A DNA stretch of 64,000 nt, from NCBI GenBank assembly GCA_022767445.1, contig JALENJ010000013.1, forward strand, positions 1 to 64,000. The letters are read 5' to 3'. This document shows positions 52,140 through 60,868 of this stretch, piece after piece; the stretch's first letter is position 1, and every line of letters begins with the position of its first letter. The stretch is from Erysipelotrichaceae bacterium (GTDB lineage: Bacteria; Bacillota_I; Bacilli_A; Erysipelotrichales; Erysipelotrichaceae). The notes beneath the pieces were generated by a model. The model made no database searches and was not told the DNA's origin. It was given only the letters and a program-made list of their open reading frames with translations. The position numbers and the translations under genes were made by a program.

Positions 52140-54872
52140 TTAGCCCCAATTGCTATTAAATAATGAATCTTGAACCCATTCTTTTGGCTTTTCTTTAAAT
52201 GCATTTTTATTAGGAGCTACCTTTCTTTTGGCTTTTCTCAGAACCTGCATTTCATCTGTTCCTGAATCGATATTCTCAATTGTTTCATTTTGTCTCATAG
52301 AACTAACTGAAGAGTTGGATGATTGCATCAACATATATTCATGTGTAAGGCTGAAATTCTGCATTTCTATCAATTTACTTTCAATTGTGTAATTATCTGT
52401 ATAATCCTTTTCTGAGCGATTAAATACATACCAAAAGTAAGGGTAATATCTTGTTACAATAGGCATCTTACGCTGGCGTAAGACAACTGCTTCAGACAGA
52501 GATAAATGTGCTAATTTATCCTTTGTAATAACAGGTACGGCATCAAAATGTCTTGTTTCTTTATTCCACTTTAATTTTTTTCCAGCTCGTTCAGAAACCT
52601 CACGCAATGTTTCTTCAGTAGATGCTAATAAGAAAATCGTATTCATTATGTTTCCCTTGATCGTCTTAGCTTCTTCTCTTCCATACTTCTCATCTAATTG
52701 AGAATATTCCTGAATTACAATGTGCCAGCGGATTCCTCTGAATCTTGATGCAGCAAAGATAGTATTTGGATTGGATATCGCTGGAGAGATTCCAAATTCA
52801 TCCCATACAATATCCCAAGGAATCGGTAATCTTTGCTTAGGATACTTTCTTGCACCGTTTACAAGTTCATTATACAACTGCGTAACAAATATACTTACAA
52901 AAGGGTGATACGTTGATTTTTCATCATTAACAACCATGAAGATTGCTGTAGGTCTTTCTATAAAATCTTGGAAACTAAAGCTAGAGTAGGATGTCATTTT
53001 ACGTACTCTGTCATTGATGAGTCCTATTTGCATCTTATTTGCAAAAGTAGACATAACAGAACCTCTTTCATCCGTTCCCATCTGTGTTATTTTGATTAGC
53101 TTTTCATAGCTTCTATCTGTAACTCGTCTAGTATTTTCCAAATACCATTGTAATAAGCCTTGCTTTTTACTAGGTGTAACCTGATAAATCATGAAGCCTT
53201 CATTTGTAAGGTTATTAATATTTTGGAAATTAATCTGTTCATCTTTCAAATGACAGATATTCCCATCATCATCTAGCCATTCATACTCAAGTAAAAAGCA
53301 AACTGCACCTTCCATCAAAGCCTGCGCTTGTTGCCAGAAGTGAGCCTGCTTTGCATTCTTTTCTTCACAAAGCGTTCTACAGATATCTGTAAGCTGCTCA
53401 AACGCATCACTATAGTCTGGTTTACTGTAATATATATCACGTTCGGCTGCATATAACTCTTCTTGTATTTGTTTATATTCTTTAAATACTCTATGCTCCA
53501 GCACTTTCATATCTTTGTTATCGCTAGGTGCGTTGAGGATGTCATAATATGACTTAATTAACTTTCTTTGAGCTGCTAGATACTTCTTCTTCAGACTAAA
53601 ATAAAATTCTCTTTGTGTCGGATTCTTCCATTCACACTCTGCTTTCTTCTGAGCTTCCCTATACTTCTCTATGACAATACCAAATGGATTCCAACATTCA
53701 CTTTTAGATGGATCAACGAAGTCAAAAACTACAACATTATAATTGTCAGCTTTTAATCGTCCGTAATGACTCTCTAAAAGTTCTCTTTTAATATCATTGA
53801 CAAACATGCTGCTTCCACCAATTCTATTAGCTTCAATCATTGCATGTACAACTGAAGTTGTCTTACCTGAATTCGTTGTACCTATCGTTAGGTCGTGATT
53901 ATCATCCGCATCTACATATAATCTTGATTTATATGTTCTAATAGGCAATCCGCTTCTTCTATTTGTTGTTTCTCCAGCAATGTTCCATTTCTTAAGCTCA
54001 TTTACCTTCCATCTATCGCTCCACTTCATTCTCTGGACACGTGTATTCCAAAAGTGTTTTATAGGATTAAAGACATAATCCATATAATCACGGATGTGCG
54101 GTTTTAATATTACCCATTTAGCATTCCATCTACGTTTGATATTCCAGTTATTATTTTCTAAAGCTCGCTTCTTTGCTTTTGAATAATACTCTCTGTATTC
54201 TGCATACCAAATCTTTGAACTGCATAAATAATGTAATACAAGAATCATTGCTAATATGATGATATAGAATAATCTAAATGAAAATATCTTTAATAATGGT
54301 ATTCTAAGAGTCAAAACATCTACTCTTATAAAACTTAAAAGCCAGTTTATACCACTGACAATAAAGTTGATCAGCAAAAAGAAAAGCAGTATTGCTTCTA
54401 ATGGATATGTAATTGCTCCTATCCACCATTTGTAATCTGTTATATATCTCGTATGATTCAAATATAAGTGATCGATATGCCCCTCTGCATCAAACGTGAA
54501 TCTTTGTAAGCCCTGCTTGGATTCCCTATCATTTGCTATATGTGTATATGCATCTTTTTCTTCAGCAGTAAGACGTCTTTCTTCAGCTCGTCTTTCTCTC
54601 TGTCTCTTATTTGGAATAACATACCATCCTAAGAAGGTTATTAATCCAATAAAGATTAATATACTTGCTAATTTAAAATAGTTTGTATTTCCTTGCCAGA
54701 ACATAACATTCGGATCCATCGTGAATGAAAACAATCCAAACAGTTTAGGCTGCTGTGATAAAGCGATGATATCAAAGTTGAATGATAGCAACCATGCAAT
54801 TTGTAATGCTAAAAAATAACTAATAATTAGATATATAATTGCAAATACTATCGTCTTTAATAATTTCCCCAT
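52140..54872 (-). CDS. VirD4/TraG-type coupling ATPase
   Basis: About 910 residues. Hydrophobic segments lie at about 7-28, 50-75 and, unusually, 155-235 (two or three helices), before the RecA-like motor: Walker A GTTNSGKT near 332, VVFDFVDPSKSECWNPFG, and Walker B DIVWDEFG in the second half, plus VIQEYSQL. Such proteins bring the relaxase-DNA complex to the conjugation channel. Start 54872 has GGAGA upstream; it lies 14 bases after the relaxase stop. The larger N-terminal part than in typical VirD4 suggests a family peculiar to this type of element. Confidence 0.93.
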   Translation of the reverse strand: MGKLLKTIVFAIIYLIISYFLALQIAWLLSFNFDIIALSQQPKLFGLFSFTMDPNVMFWQGNTNYFKLASILIFIGLITFLGWYVIPNKRQRERRAEERRLTAEEKDAYTHIANDRESKQGLQRFTFDAEGHIDHLYLNHTRYITDYKWWIGAITYPLEAILLFFLLINFIVSGINWLLSFIRVDVLTLRIPLLKIFSFRLFYIIILAMILVLHYLCSSKIWYAEYREYYSKAKKRALENNNWNIKRRWNAKWVILKPHIRDYMDYVFNPIKHFWNTRVQRMKWSDRWKVNELKKWNIAGETTNRRSGLPIRTYKSRLYVDADDNHDLTIGTTNSGKTTSVVHAMIEANRIGGSSMFVNDIKRELLESHYGRLKADNYNVVVFDFVDPSKSECWNPFGIVIEKYREAQKKAECEWKNPTQREFYFSLKKKYLAAQRKLIKSYYDILNAPSDNKDMKVLEHRVFKEYKQIQEELYAAERDIYYSKPDYSDAFEQLTDICRTLCEEKNAKQAHFWQQAQALMEGAVCFLLEYEWLDDDGNICHLKDEQINFQNINNLTNEGFMIYQVTPSKKQGLLQWYLENTRRVTDRSYEKLIKITQMGTDERGSVMSTFANKMQIGLINDRVRKMTSYSSFSFQDFIERPTAIFMVVNDEKSTYHPFVSIFVTQLYNELVNGARKYPKQRLPIPWDIVWDEFGISPAISNPNTIFAASRFRGIRWHIVIQEYSQLDEKYGREEAKTIKGNIMNTIFLLASTEETLREVSERAGKKLKWNKETRHFDAVPVITKDKLAHLSLSEAVVLRQRKMPIVTRYYPYFWYVFNRSEKDYTDNYTIESKLIEMQNFSLTHEYMLMQSSNSSVSSMRQNETIENIDSGTDEMQVLRKAKRKVAPNKNAFKEKPKEWVQDSLFNSNWG

Positions 54873-54886
54873 TCTATCTCCTTTCA

Positions 54887-56473
54887 TTATTTAACAGATA
54901 CTGCTATCCGTTCATCATTTCTTAAATATGCTTCTATTTCATTTTCAATTTCTTGACCATGCTGCTTGATTGCGTGTTTAACACCTCTTGGCAATCTTCT
55001 TCCCAACAAACCCTTAAAGCCATGATAATCCGTTTTATTTAGACTTTGTCCTTTCCTATAGAAGTTCATTACCCTTTGTGCTTCTTTATTACCACTATTT
55101 TCTGCATCATAGATTTGTGCAATAGCATCTGCTTTTTGTGTTTCTGACTTTGCATTTAATAGACTCGTAGCACCTTTTAAAAACTTATCATTTGATGATT
55201 CCCCAAGTCTTTCTGCAAGCATGCCAGCTTCCTTTAGATTATTGTCTTTAATCAGATTCACCACTTCTACCTGCTGTGGTGTGAAGTCCTTTGTATCAAT
55301 TCCTTCATATATCTTTGATACGATTTGAATTGCATTAGCTATTTTCCATTCGTTTAAAGATGTCATATTGCGTTTGTCCGTTTCCTTTAAATCCTTAAAA
55401 CTTTTCAGGATTGAATTTGCAATCTGAACTCTGAGCTTTTGGTCATGTGTTTCTTTTAGATGTGAAATATTATCATTTGTTAAATCGTTTCTGATATTGT
55501 CTAGCTTGTCTAATTCTTGTGTAAATATTGAATAATCCTCTTTGCAACTATCACACTGTAAAACTTGATTTACAATATTATCTAATTGTTCTCTATATGG
55601 AATCATCGATGCTGCGTTATATTGTAATCTTCCTGTGCGTGGTAATTGTGAATAAAGATTTGCAATTGCATTTAAAATCTCATATGGAAGATTATTAATT
55701 TCACTTATCATCTTTTGTTTCAGTGGTGTAATCTTCTTTAATGCATCTTCAGCATTGTCCATGTACTTTTCTTTATACAATTTTCTAGCAGCAATTTCGT
55801 TTACAAACATTCCTTTTACATAATCTATTTCTTTCTTGGTAAGTTTTCCCCTATCTCTAGAATGTTTTTTTTCCAAAAAATTAACATGGATATGTGGATG
55901 CTTTGTATTCGTATGATAATCTTCCCACCAAATCATATTCTGCGGATCAAGCTTTAATTTTTTAAAACTCTTATATAAAACCGTCTTGGTAATCTTTGCA
56001 AAATCTTCTTGGTCTTTAATCTCATACTCCTTTAAGCTATCAAAACTATCTAATGAAACAACTAGATTCCATACAATATCTCCATCTTTAGAAAATGCAC
56101 TTTTAGAATTTTCAATCCATCTATTTCTATCTTCATCGGTATACAATTTACCTTCATTCGTCATTGTAAAGTACTCTTTTTCAGATGAGTCACGTGTCGC
56201 TGAAGCTCTACTTGTATAATCCATCAGTGAACCATCCAGTGAATTTTTTAAATTAAAAGATGAAGAAATAGTATTTTTATCTACTACTTCCTCATCTATA
56301 AATGTTGTTTCTGATTCGCCCATAGAGTCTTTAGTTGCATCATCTCGTGACAAATAAGTTGTATATCCACCAAAAATTGAATCACAATTTAACTTACCTT
56401 TGTATCCAGAATTCGATGGTGCGTGCTTACCAAATTGCAAGAACGTTGCTTTTACTACAATACTTTTATCCAT
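54887..56473 (-). CDS. MobL-type relaxase (MOBP)
   Basis: A 528-residue relaxase. The N-terminal 230 residues hold FGGYTTYLSRDDATKD, EYFTMTNEGKLYTDEDRNRW and the histidine motif HPHIHVNFLE (His-x-His) that binds the metal, as in MobL/MobP relaxases. The C-terminal half is helical. It nicks the element at oriT and leads the strand into the recipient. A candidate oriT is 1 kb upstream at 57361-57546. Confidence 0.9.
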   Translation of the reverse strand: MDKSIVVKATFLQFGKHAPSNSGYKGKLNCDSIFGGYTTYLSRDDATKDSMGESETTFIDEEVVDKNTISSSFNLKNSLDGSLMDYTSRASATRDSSEKEYFTMTNEGKLYTDEDRNRWIENSKSAFSKDGDIVWNLVVSLDSFDSLKEYEIKDQEDFAKITKTVLYKSFKKLKLDPQNMIWWEDYHTNTKHPHIHVNFLEKKHSRDRGKLTKKEIDYVKGMFVNEIAARKLYKEKYMDNAEDALKKITPLKQKMISEINNLPYEILNAIANLYSQLPRTGRLQYNAASMIPYREQLDNIVNQVLQCDSCKEDYSIFTQELDKLDNIRNDLTNDNISHLKETHDQKLRVQIANSILKSFKDLKETDKRNMTSLNEWKIANAIQIVSKIYEGIDTKDFTPQQVEVVNLIKDNNLKEAGMLAERLGESSNDKFLKGATSLLNAKSETQKADAIAQIYDAENSGNKEAQRVMNFYRKGQSLNKTDYHGFKGLLGRRLPRGVKHAIKQHGQEIENEIEAYLRNDERIAVSVK

Positions 56474-56486
56474 AATTTATCACTTA

Positions 56487-56864
56487 TTAATGATTAAAGT
56501 ATTTCAAATCATCGTTAGCTTTCTCTTGATTTTGCACAACAGTTTGCACATCTTCAACATCTTTTTGTTTATCTAATTGCTCTTTATTTACATTAGTTTG
56601 TACAGAAGTTTCTGTTTTTTGTACTTTTGTTTTTCTTCTTGATGAGCGTTTTGGCTTTTCATCTACATCAATAAAAGCAAATTCCTCCAACAATTTTTGT
56701 TCTTCAGCAATTGCATTTGAATATTTCTTGATGTACATTTCCAGTTTCTTTTTACCATCTTTTAAATCCTTAATATCATTACATAGTTCCTTTAATTCAT
56801 TTTCTTTCTCTGCAATTATCTCACTCATCTTTGCAATTTTTGCATTCAAAATTTCTAAACTCAT
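56487..56864 (-). CDS. Coiled-coil accessory protein
   Basis: A 125-residue hydrophilic protein: heptad-rich N-terminal helix (about 1-60; LNAKIAKMSEIIAEKENELKEL in part), a basic patch (KRSSRRKTK) and a Gln/Asn-rich tail. No family recognised. Lying between the RHH gene and the relaxase gene, it may help in DNA processing. ATG follows GGAG. Confidence 0.7.
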   Translation of the reverse strand: MSLEILNAKIAKMSEIIAEKENELKELCNDIKDLKDGKKKLEMYIKKYSNAIAEEQKLLEEFAFIDVDEKPKRSSRRKTKVQKTETSVQTNVNKEQLDKQKDVEDVQTVVQNQEKANDDLKYFNH

Positions 56865-56884
56865 GATTAATTTTCTCCTTTTAT

Positions 56885-57340
56885 TTACTTTCCTTCTTCT
56901 AAGATTTCAGCAGCTCTGTCATTAAAAAGTTCTGCTAAGTTAAAATCATTACGCAAATTTTCATCAACTTTATCATAATTATTTTCTAGACCACTCGACT
57001 TCATGAGTATCATTAGCATCAAATATTCACGAATTAATTGTTCATCTAAATGATACTGTAGTGTCAAAAGTTTACTGCTTACTGCTGCATTTAATTCATC
57101 AATAAAGTGTTTTAATTGTGATTCCATTACTGTTTCAACTTGATCACTTAATGCATTTCTTGCTTTCTTGTCGATCGTTTTTAAGTAATATTCTTTAATT
57201 GCTTTCTTAACAATTTGTGTTCTTGTTGGAATAATTCCATCCCCCATTAAGTGTTCCGTTTCCTCTTTATCGAGAATTTCATCCAACATATCTAAGTATT
57301 CTTCTTCAACTCTAATTTGCAAACGTGTTTCAATTGCCAT
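56885..57340 (-). CDS. Ribbon-helix-helix protein (MobC-like)
   Basis: A 151-residue protein that starts with a strand and helices of the RHH type (TRLQIRVEEEYLDMLDEIL, then PTRTQIVKKAIKEYYLK), followed by a helical tail. Such proteins bind oriT and assist the relaxase or repress the transfer operon. ATG 57340 has AAAGGA upstream. It is the first gene after the inverted-repeat cluster at 57361-57546, its likely target. Confidence 0.8.
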   Translation of the reverse strand: MAIETRLQIRVEEEYLDMLDEILDKEETEHLMGDGIIPTRTQIVKKAIKEYYLKTIDKKARNALSDQVETVMESQLKHFIDELNAAVSSKLLTLQYHLDEQLIREYLMLMILMKSSGLENNYDKVDENLRNDFNLAELFNDRAAEILEEGK

Positions 57341-57360
57341 AATTTTATCCTTTCTTTTTG

Positions 57361-57546
57361 CGTGATAACAACGTGAGAACAAGTTGTATTTTTGTACTCA
57401 CGTTGTAAGACAACTGTCTTACAAAATTCACGACACTGGAGTACAACGTTATCACATTGTACTAACGAAAAAACACCGATAAATAAACGAAAATGGTCAT
57501 AGACCATTTGTCCGAATTAGAAATGTGAGTACAAACCTGTACTCAC
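57361..57546. other. Inverted-repeat and iteron cluster, candidate oriT/operator
   Basis: Nested inverted repeats: outer GTGATAAC (57362-57369) with GTTATCAC (57449-57456); GTGAGAACAA (57373-57382) with TTGTACTCAC (57393-57402); perfect TTGTAAGAC/GTCTTACAA (57403-57424); ATGGTC/GACCAT (57493-57507); perfect GTGAGTACA/TGTACTCAC (57525-57546). The unit GTGAGTACA, or one mismatch from it, recurs in both directions. It lies directly upstream of the RHH and relaxase genes, which suggests oriT and/or the operator of the transfer operon. Confidence 0.6.
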
Positions 57547-57568
57547 GAATTTCTCTTATCCTGCTTCC

Positions 57569-57775
57569 CTAGTCAAAATTAACTTTTTTGACGGTTTCGA
57601 TTGAAAAATCATGCGACTTTTTTAAAAATGAGTCGAATGATTGAACCAATCTATCTTCTGCCATACAACAGTAAGTCATAGAATTTTTTGGACTTGCGTT
57701 GTTGGCAGTCCGCCAGATTTTTTCTGGCGGTGCGTTACAACTCCTTTTGATTTTTTGATTGCACTTGCTTTTCAT
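57569..57775 (-). CDS. Possible small basic protein overlapping a hairpin
   Basis: A 68-codon frame with many Cys, Lys and Asn residues (SCNAPPEKIWRTANNASPKN) and no recognised domain. The ribosome binding site is weak, it overlaps the 57735-57965 gene by 41 bases, and its codons 16-22 coincide with a hairpin. It may be a real small gene of the element or a chance frame in a structured region. Confidence 0.3.
   Translation of the reverse strand: MKSKCNQKIKRSCNAPPEKIWRTANNASPKNSMTYCCMAEDRLVQSFDSFLKKSHDFSIETVKKVNFD
57710..57730. repeat. Strong hairpin near the oriT region
   Basis: CCGCCAGA (57710-57717) pairs perfectly with TCTGGCGG (57723-57730). Short outer pairs GTTGT/ACAAC flank it. G+C-rich, unlike its surroundings. 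Confidence 0.7.
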
Positions 57776-57965
57776 ATTGTATTCTTTCTTTTAACTCTTC
57801 GTTCAGTAACGTTACACCATCTTCATTAAAATAAAATTCATATACTTTTTCTAAAATCACTTCATCTTCAACATTTGTTTCAAATGATAGAATTGCTTTG
57901 ATTAACTCTTTGTAACTTTTAGTTGCCATGAGTTCAAGTATTGCTTTCATTGATAAGTAATCCAT
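57735..57965 (-). CDS. Small element protein, unknown
   Basis: A 76-residue acidic, helical protein (MKAILELMATKSYKELIKAI; a later FYFNEDGVTLLNEELKERI). No domain recognised. AAGGAG precedes the ATG. It lies between a terminator and the oriT-like region. Confidence 0.6.
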   Translation of the reverse strand: MDYLSMKAILELMATKSYKELIKAILSFETNVEDEVILEKVYEFYFNEDGVTLLNEELKERIQYEKQVQSKNQKEL

Positions 57966-57991
57966 ATGTTCTCCTTTTCATCTGATGTTGT

Positions 57992-58015
57992 TGTGGGAAG
58001 ATTGCTCTTCCCACA
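57992..58015 (-). terminator. Hairpin before the 57735-57965 gene
   Basis: TGTGGGAAGA (57992-58001) pairs with TCTTCCCACA (58006-58015). It probably ended transcription of the gene whose remnant lies at 58024-58122. Confidence 0.7.
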
Positions 58016-58023
58016 TCCAACGA

Positions 58024-58122
58024 CTATTCACCATCTAAAGTTTCCTGTACATCATCCGTAACAGGTGATAGTGTTTTGAGATATGCTTCATAGAGAACTT
58101 TGAAAGATAAATCAGAATTAAT
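58024..58122 (-). pseudogene. C-terminal remnant of a lost gene
   Basis: A protein-like frame of 32 codons ending in a stop: SDLSFKVLYEAYLKTL, then PVTDDVQETLDGE. An in-frame TAG lies directly upstream (58123-58125), and there is no start. The interval 58123-58218 shows no other coding. Parent unknown. Confidence 0.35.
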
Positions 58123-58218
58123 CTAGCAGTCTGTTTGCAAAACAGATTGCAATAAAAAAAGGAAGCCTGAGCAGATCGCATTCTGCGAAGGCATCCATGT
58201 AGTTAAAGCATTTTAAAA

Positions 58219-58253
58219 GCAGCACACAAGACCTGAATGGTTGAGTGTGCTGC
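58219..58253 (-). terminator. Terminator after hicB
   Basis: GCAGCACAC (58219-58227) pairs perfectly with GTGTGCTGC (58245-58253), 11 bases past the hicB stop; on the minus strand TTTTAAAATG follows. Confidence 0.8.
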
Positions 58254-58263
58254 GTTAAAATTG

Positions 58264-58686
58264 TCATCCTAAATTTAATTTATCAATTAGTGCATCCTTC
58301 AATAATTTTGAAAAGTTGATATTTTGTTTAACAGCTGCATCATTTAACCAGCTAGGAATTGTTAATGTCTTTTTTACAGCTTTATCAAAATGTTGTTTTG
58401 CATATTGTTCAGCATCTACACTAACAAGGCTTACAAACGATCCATCTTCAACACTACTATCAAGCTCTTTTGCAACCTTCTCTAAGGATACATCTGCCAA
58501 CTTAGAAGGTGGATTAATAATCTGATCTGGCAATGGCTTATACAAATAACTCGCTAAACATTCTGTTGCATTATTTAATGCATCGCTCAGAGTTTCCCCT
58601 TCTGTTGCTAAATAATTTAAATCAGGAAAGATTACGGAATATCCTCCATCTTCCATAAAGAAGCAAGCTGGATATACACTTAACAT
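58264..58686 (-). CDS. hicB: HicB-family antitoxin
   Basis: A 140-residue antitoxin. The N-terminal HicB fold is clear (MLSVYPACFFMEDGGYSVIFPD, then GETLSDALNNATECLASYL). The C-terminal IPSWLNDAAVKQNINFSKLLKDAL is a ribbon-helix-helix-like DNA-binding part. It neutralises HicA and represses the operon. ATG 58686 has GGAGGTGA upstream. It follows hicA by 42 bases. Confidence 0.92.
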   Translation of the reverse strand: MLSVYPACFFMEDGGYSVIFPDLNYLATEGETLSDALNNATECLASYLYKPLPDQIINPPSKLADVSLEKVAKELDSSVEDGSFVSLVSVDAEQYAKQHFDKAVKKTLTIPSWLNDAAVKQNINFSKLLKDALIDKLNLG

Positions 58687-58728
58687 CAAAATCACCTCCA
58701 TATAATATTTGCAATGAAAGCAAGAGGA

Positions 58729-58923
58729 CTATTTAGATAGTAGTCCTGCTTGCTTTAGAATAGAACGCTCGGTCTTAATCTTTAAATCACCAGAATGGAA
58801 CGGAATAGTAACAATACCACTCTTTATAGGATGTGTATATGTTCTATGGCTTCCATTCTGTCTATTAAATTTCCAACCATCAGCAAGGATTAAGCGTTCT
58901 AGCTCTTTGGCAGTTTTAGGCAT
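58729..58923 (-). CDS. hicA: HicA-family toxin
   Basis: A 64-residue mRNA interferase with the dsRBD-like fold: KTAKELERLILADGWKFNRQ, then NGSHRTYTHP (catalytic His in GSHR) and VTIPFHSGDLKIKTERSILKQAGL (in part). It cleaves mRNA unless bound by HicB. The toxin-first order is the common one. The pair probably stabilises the mobile element. Confidence 0.93.
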   Translation of the reverse strand: MPKTAKELERLILADGWKFNRQNGSHRTYTHPIKSGIVTIPFHSGDLKIKTERSILKQAGLLSK

Positions 58924-59009
58924 TTCCTAAATCCTCCTTGATCGCTCCTTGCAAATATATTATATCATAGTACGTATAATTTTGGTACGTATTTTTTCAA
59001 TACGTATCA

Positions 59010-59864
59010 TTATTTTTTCTCTTTATAATCTTCAAATCTCCATTCTGTGATTCTTCGTGCCACTACAACATATGGATTGTCTGTTTTATTACTGCATACA
59101 ATAATAAGGAATTTATTTCTACTCGTTGATTTTAGATCGGAGTGTATTGTTGATGCATTCTTATATGTGCTATACCAATCTTCAAAATCTTTCTCATTCT
59201 CAAAATTTCTCTTATCGATATCAAAATCAGGTGCATCTTTCAAATTGAATGCTCCATCAATTTCAAAAGCTTCAGCATATCTCAAATGATAGACAATCAT
59301 ATAACGATGCTGCTCATATTCACTCTGTGATGTTAAGAAATAATCTCTCAAAAAATCATATTGTGTCATATCACCGTTAGAGTAGTTATAGATTGTATAT
59401 ACATGATCGTTTTCTTCATCCGCATCTTTCAAGATATAGCCTTGTCCTGCGTTGGATGTTGCATCTGTACCATCTCTATCCTTGTAATACTCTCTATTAT
59501 CAGATTTCATGATACGCATACCAATTTGTGTAGGAGGAAAATTAATCCAGCCAGTTAGCTCTTTATTGTATGTATTGTAAAGAAGATTGTATGTGTTTTG
59601 CACATATTCAAAGTTATTTACAAGAATCGCTGTTCTTTCTATCTCTTTTAGTTCTGGGTCTTCGATTTCTTTACTTTCTCCCCATTCATTCAAGTTATCA
59701 TCTTGATTTTGATTCTCTTTTTCCTCTGGGGGCGTTTCGCCCCCAGCACTATTTTGTGTAGTTTCATGATTTTGAAAACGGTCTTTAATTAAAAAGTGAT
59801 ATGTTCCCATTCCAATTAAAGCTATAACTACACCAGCAATTATCATCTTTCTTAATCTACTCAT
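59010..59864 (-). CDS. Membrane-anchored conjugation-region protein, unknown
   Basis: A 284-residue protein with one N-terminal helix (MIIAGVVIALIGMGTYHFLI), a Pro/Gln/Asn-rich acidic linker and an extracytoplasmic domain (about 75-284). Its position between the hydrolase gene and hicAB, and its topology, recall VirB8/TcpC-like channel proteins, but no motif confirms this. It follows the hydrolase gene by two bases. Confidence 0.7.
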   Translation of the reverse strand: MSRLRKMIIAGVVIALIGMGTYHFLIKDRFQNHETTQNSAGGETPPEEKENQNQDDNLNEWGESKEIEDPELKEIERTAILVNNFEYVQNTYNLLYNTYNKELTGWINFPPTQIGMRIMKSDNREYYKDRDGTDATSNAGQGYILKDADEENDHVYTIYNYSNGDMTQYDFLRDYFLTSQSEYEQHRYMIVYHLRYAEAFEIDGAFNLKDAPDFDIDKRNFENEKDFEDWYSTYKNASTIHSDLKSTSRNKFLIIVCSNKTDNPYVVVARRITEWRFEDYKEKK

Positions 59865-59866
59865 TT

Positions 59867-60868
59867 TTAATCTCCTATATAGCGTAGAACGCCTTCCCAG
59901 TTATCATCATAATATGGAGTTACAGATATTTCATTTCCAGTTTGATCACCTACATTTGCTCCAAAAATACCTCCATATTCATCACAGTGCGCTCCAACGT
60001 TCATACCACCGCCCAGATACATTTCCGTATGCGATTGTGTTTGTAAAAGAATATCCCCTCTTTTTAAGGAACTACTACCACCATTTACATTAATAGCAGA
60101 TATATCTCCTAACATCCATCTAGGTATCCATACAAACTTTCCAGTAGCTTCAAATTGTTCAATCATTGTATGTGTACTTCCTACTGCCACATCAATTCCT
60201 ACACTACGAATTGCGAAAGCCATTAAAGAAGAACAATCATAATCAGGATTCCCTAATCTACGTATTTGTGAATAACCACACGCTGGATTATTTGCCACGT
60301 CGATAAGCCATGCTATAGCATGCTCGATCGGCTGCGCTACAGGTGTTCCCAATGTATCTATATATTTTGCACTTTTTGTATCTTTTCTCGTAGCTTGAAT
60401 TTGGTCACTCAATCCTTTGATTTTTTCTCTATCTTCCGTAGAGAAAGCTATTCCCGTTTTAGTTTCAATTTTTCTATAAATCTGATTGATTGTTTTTGAA
60501 CCATCAAAATTAACTACATAATCAGATATCAAATAAACATCATTGATATCTTCCCCTGTTTCAAGGAAATAATAACAAGATATAGCTTCAGCAACATGAA
60601 TATCTGGATATCTTCCGTATGGTTCAAATTTAGGATATATCGAAGTAAACCAATCATCCACGTTATAGCCATTATCAAAGAATCCAGTAACCCATCCTTT
60701 TAATGCATCTAAAGTAACTAAAGGAGCAGCAACTACTGCTGCAATAGAAAGTAAAGGGATAGTCAAACATACTATCCCTAAAATTGCTACGAAAATAACA
60801 ATATATTTTTTAAACTTCTTAATTTGATTTTCCACTTGATAACATTGCTCCCATTTCCCACAGCTCAT
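59867..60868 (-). CDS. Cell-wall hydrolase, NlpC/P60-type (conjugation-associated)
   Basis: A 333-residue protein with an N-terminal membrane helix (about 22-50) and a C-terminal papain-like peptidase: YDCSSLMAFAIRSVGID (catalytic Cys), SHTEMYLGGGMNVGAHCDEYG (catalytic His) and the family's LRYIG end. Such enzymes open peptidoglycan for the conjugation channel in Gram-positives. The ATG at 60868 lies within the virB4 end; a GTG at 60835 with GGGAG upstream is another possible start. Confidence 0.85.
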   Translation of the reverse strand: MSCGKWEQCYQVENQIKKFKKYIVIFVAILGIVCLTIPLLSIAAVVAAPLVTLDALKGWVTGFFDNGYNVDDWFTSIYPKFEPYGRYPDIHVAEAISCYYFLETGEDINDVYLISDYVVNFDGSKTINQIYRKIETKTGIAFSTEDREKIKGLSDQIQATRKDTKSAKYIDTLGTPVAQPIEHAIAWLIDVANNPACGYSQIRRLGNPDYDCSSLMAFAIRSVGIDVAVGSTHTMIEQFEATGKFVWIPRWMLGDISAINVNGGSSSLKRGDILLQTQSHTEMYLGGGMNVGAHCDEYGGIFGANVGDQTGNEISVTPYYDDNWEGVLRYIGD

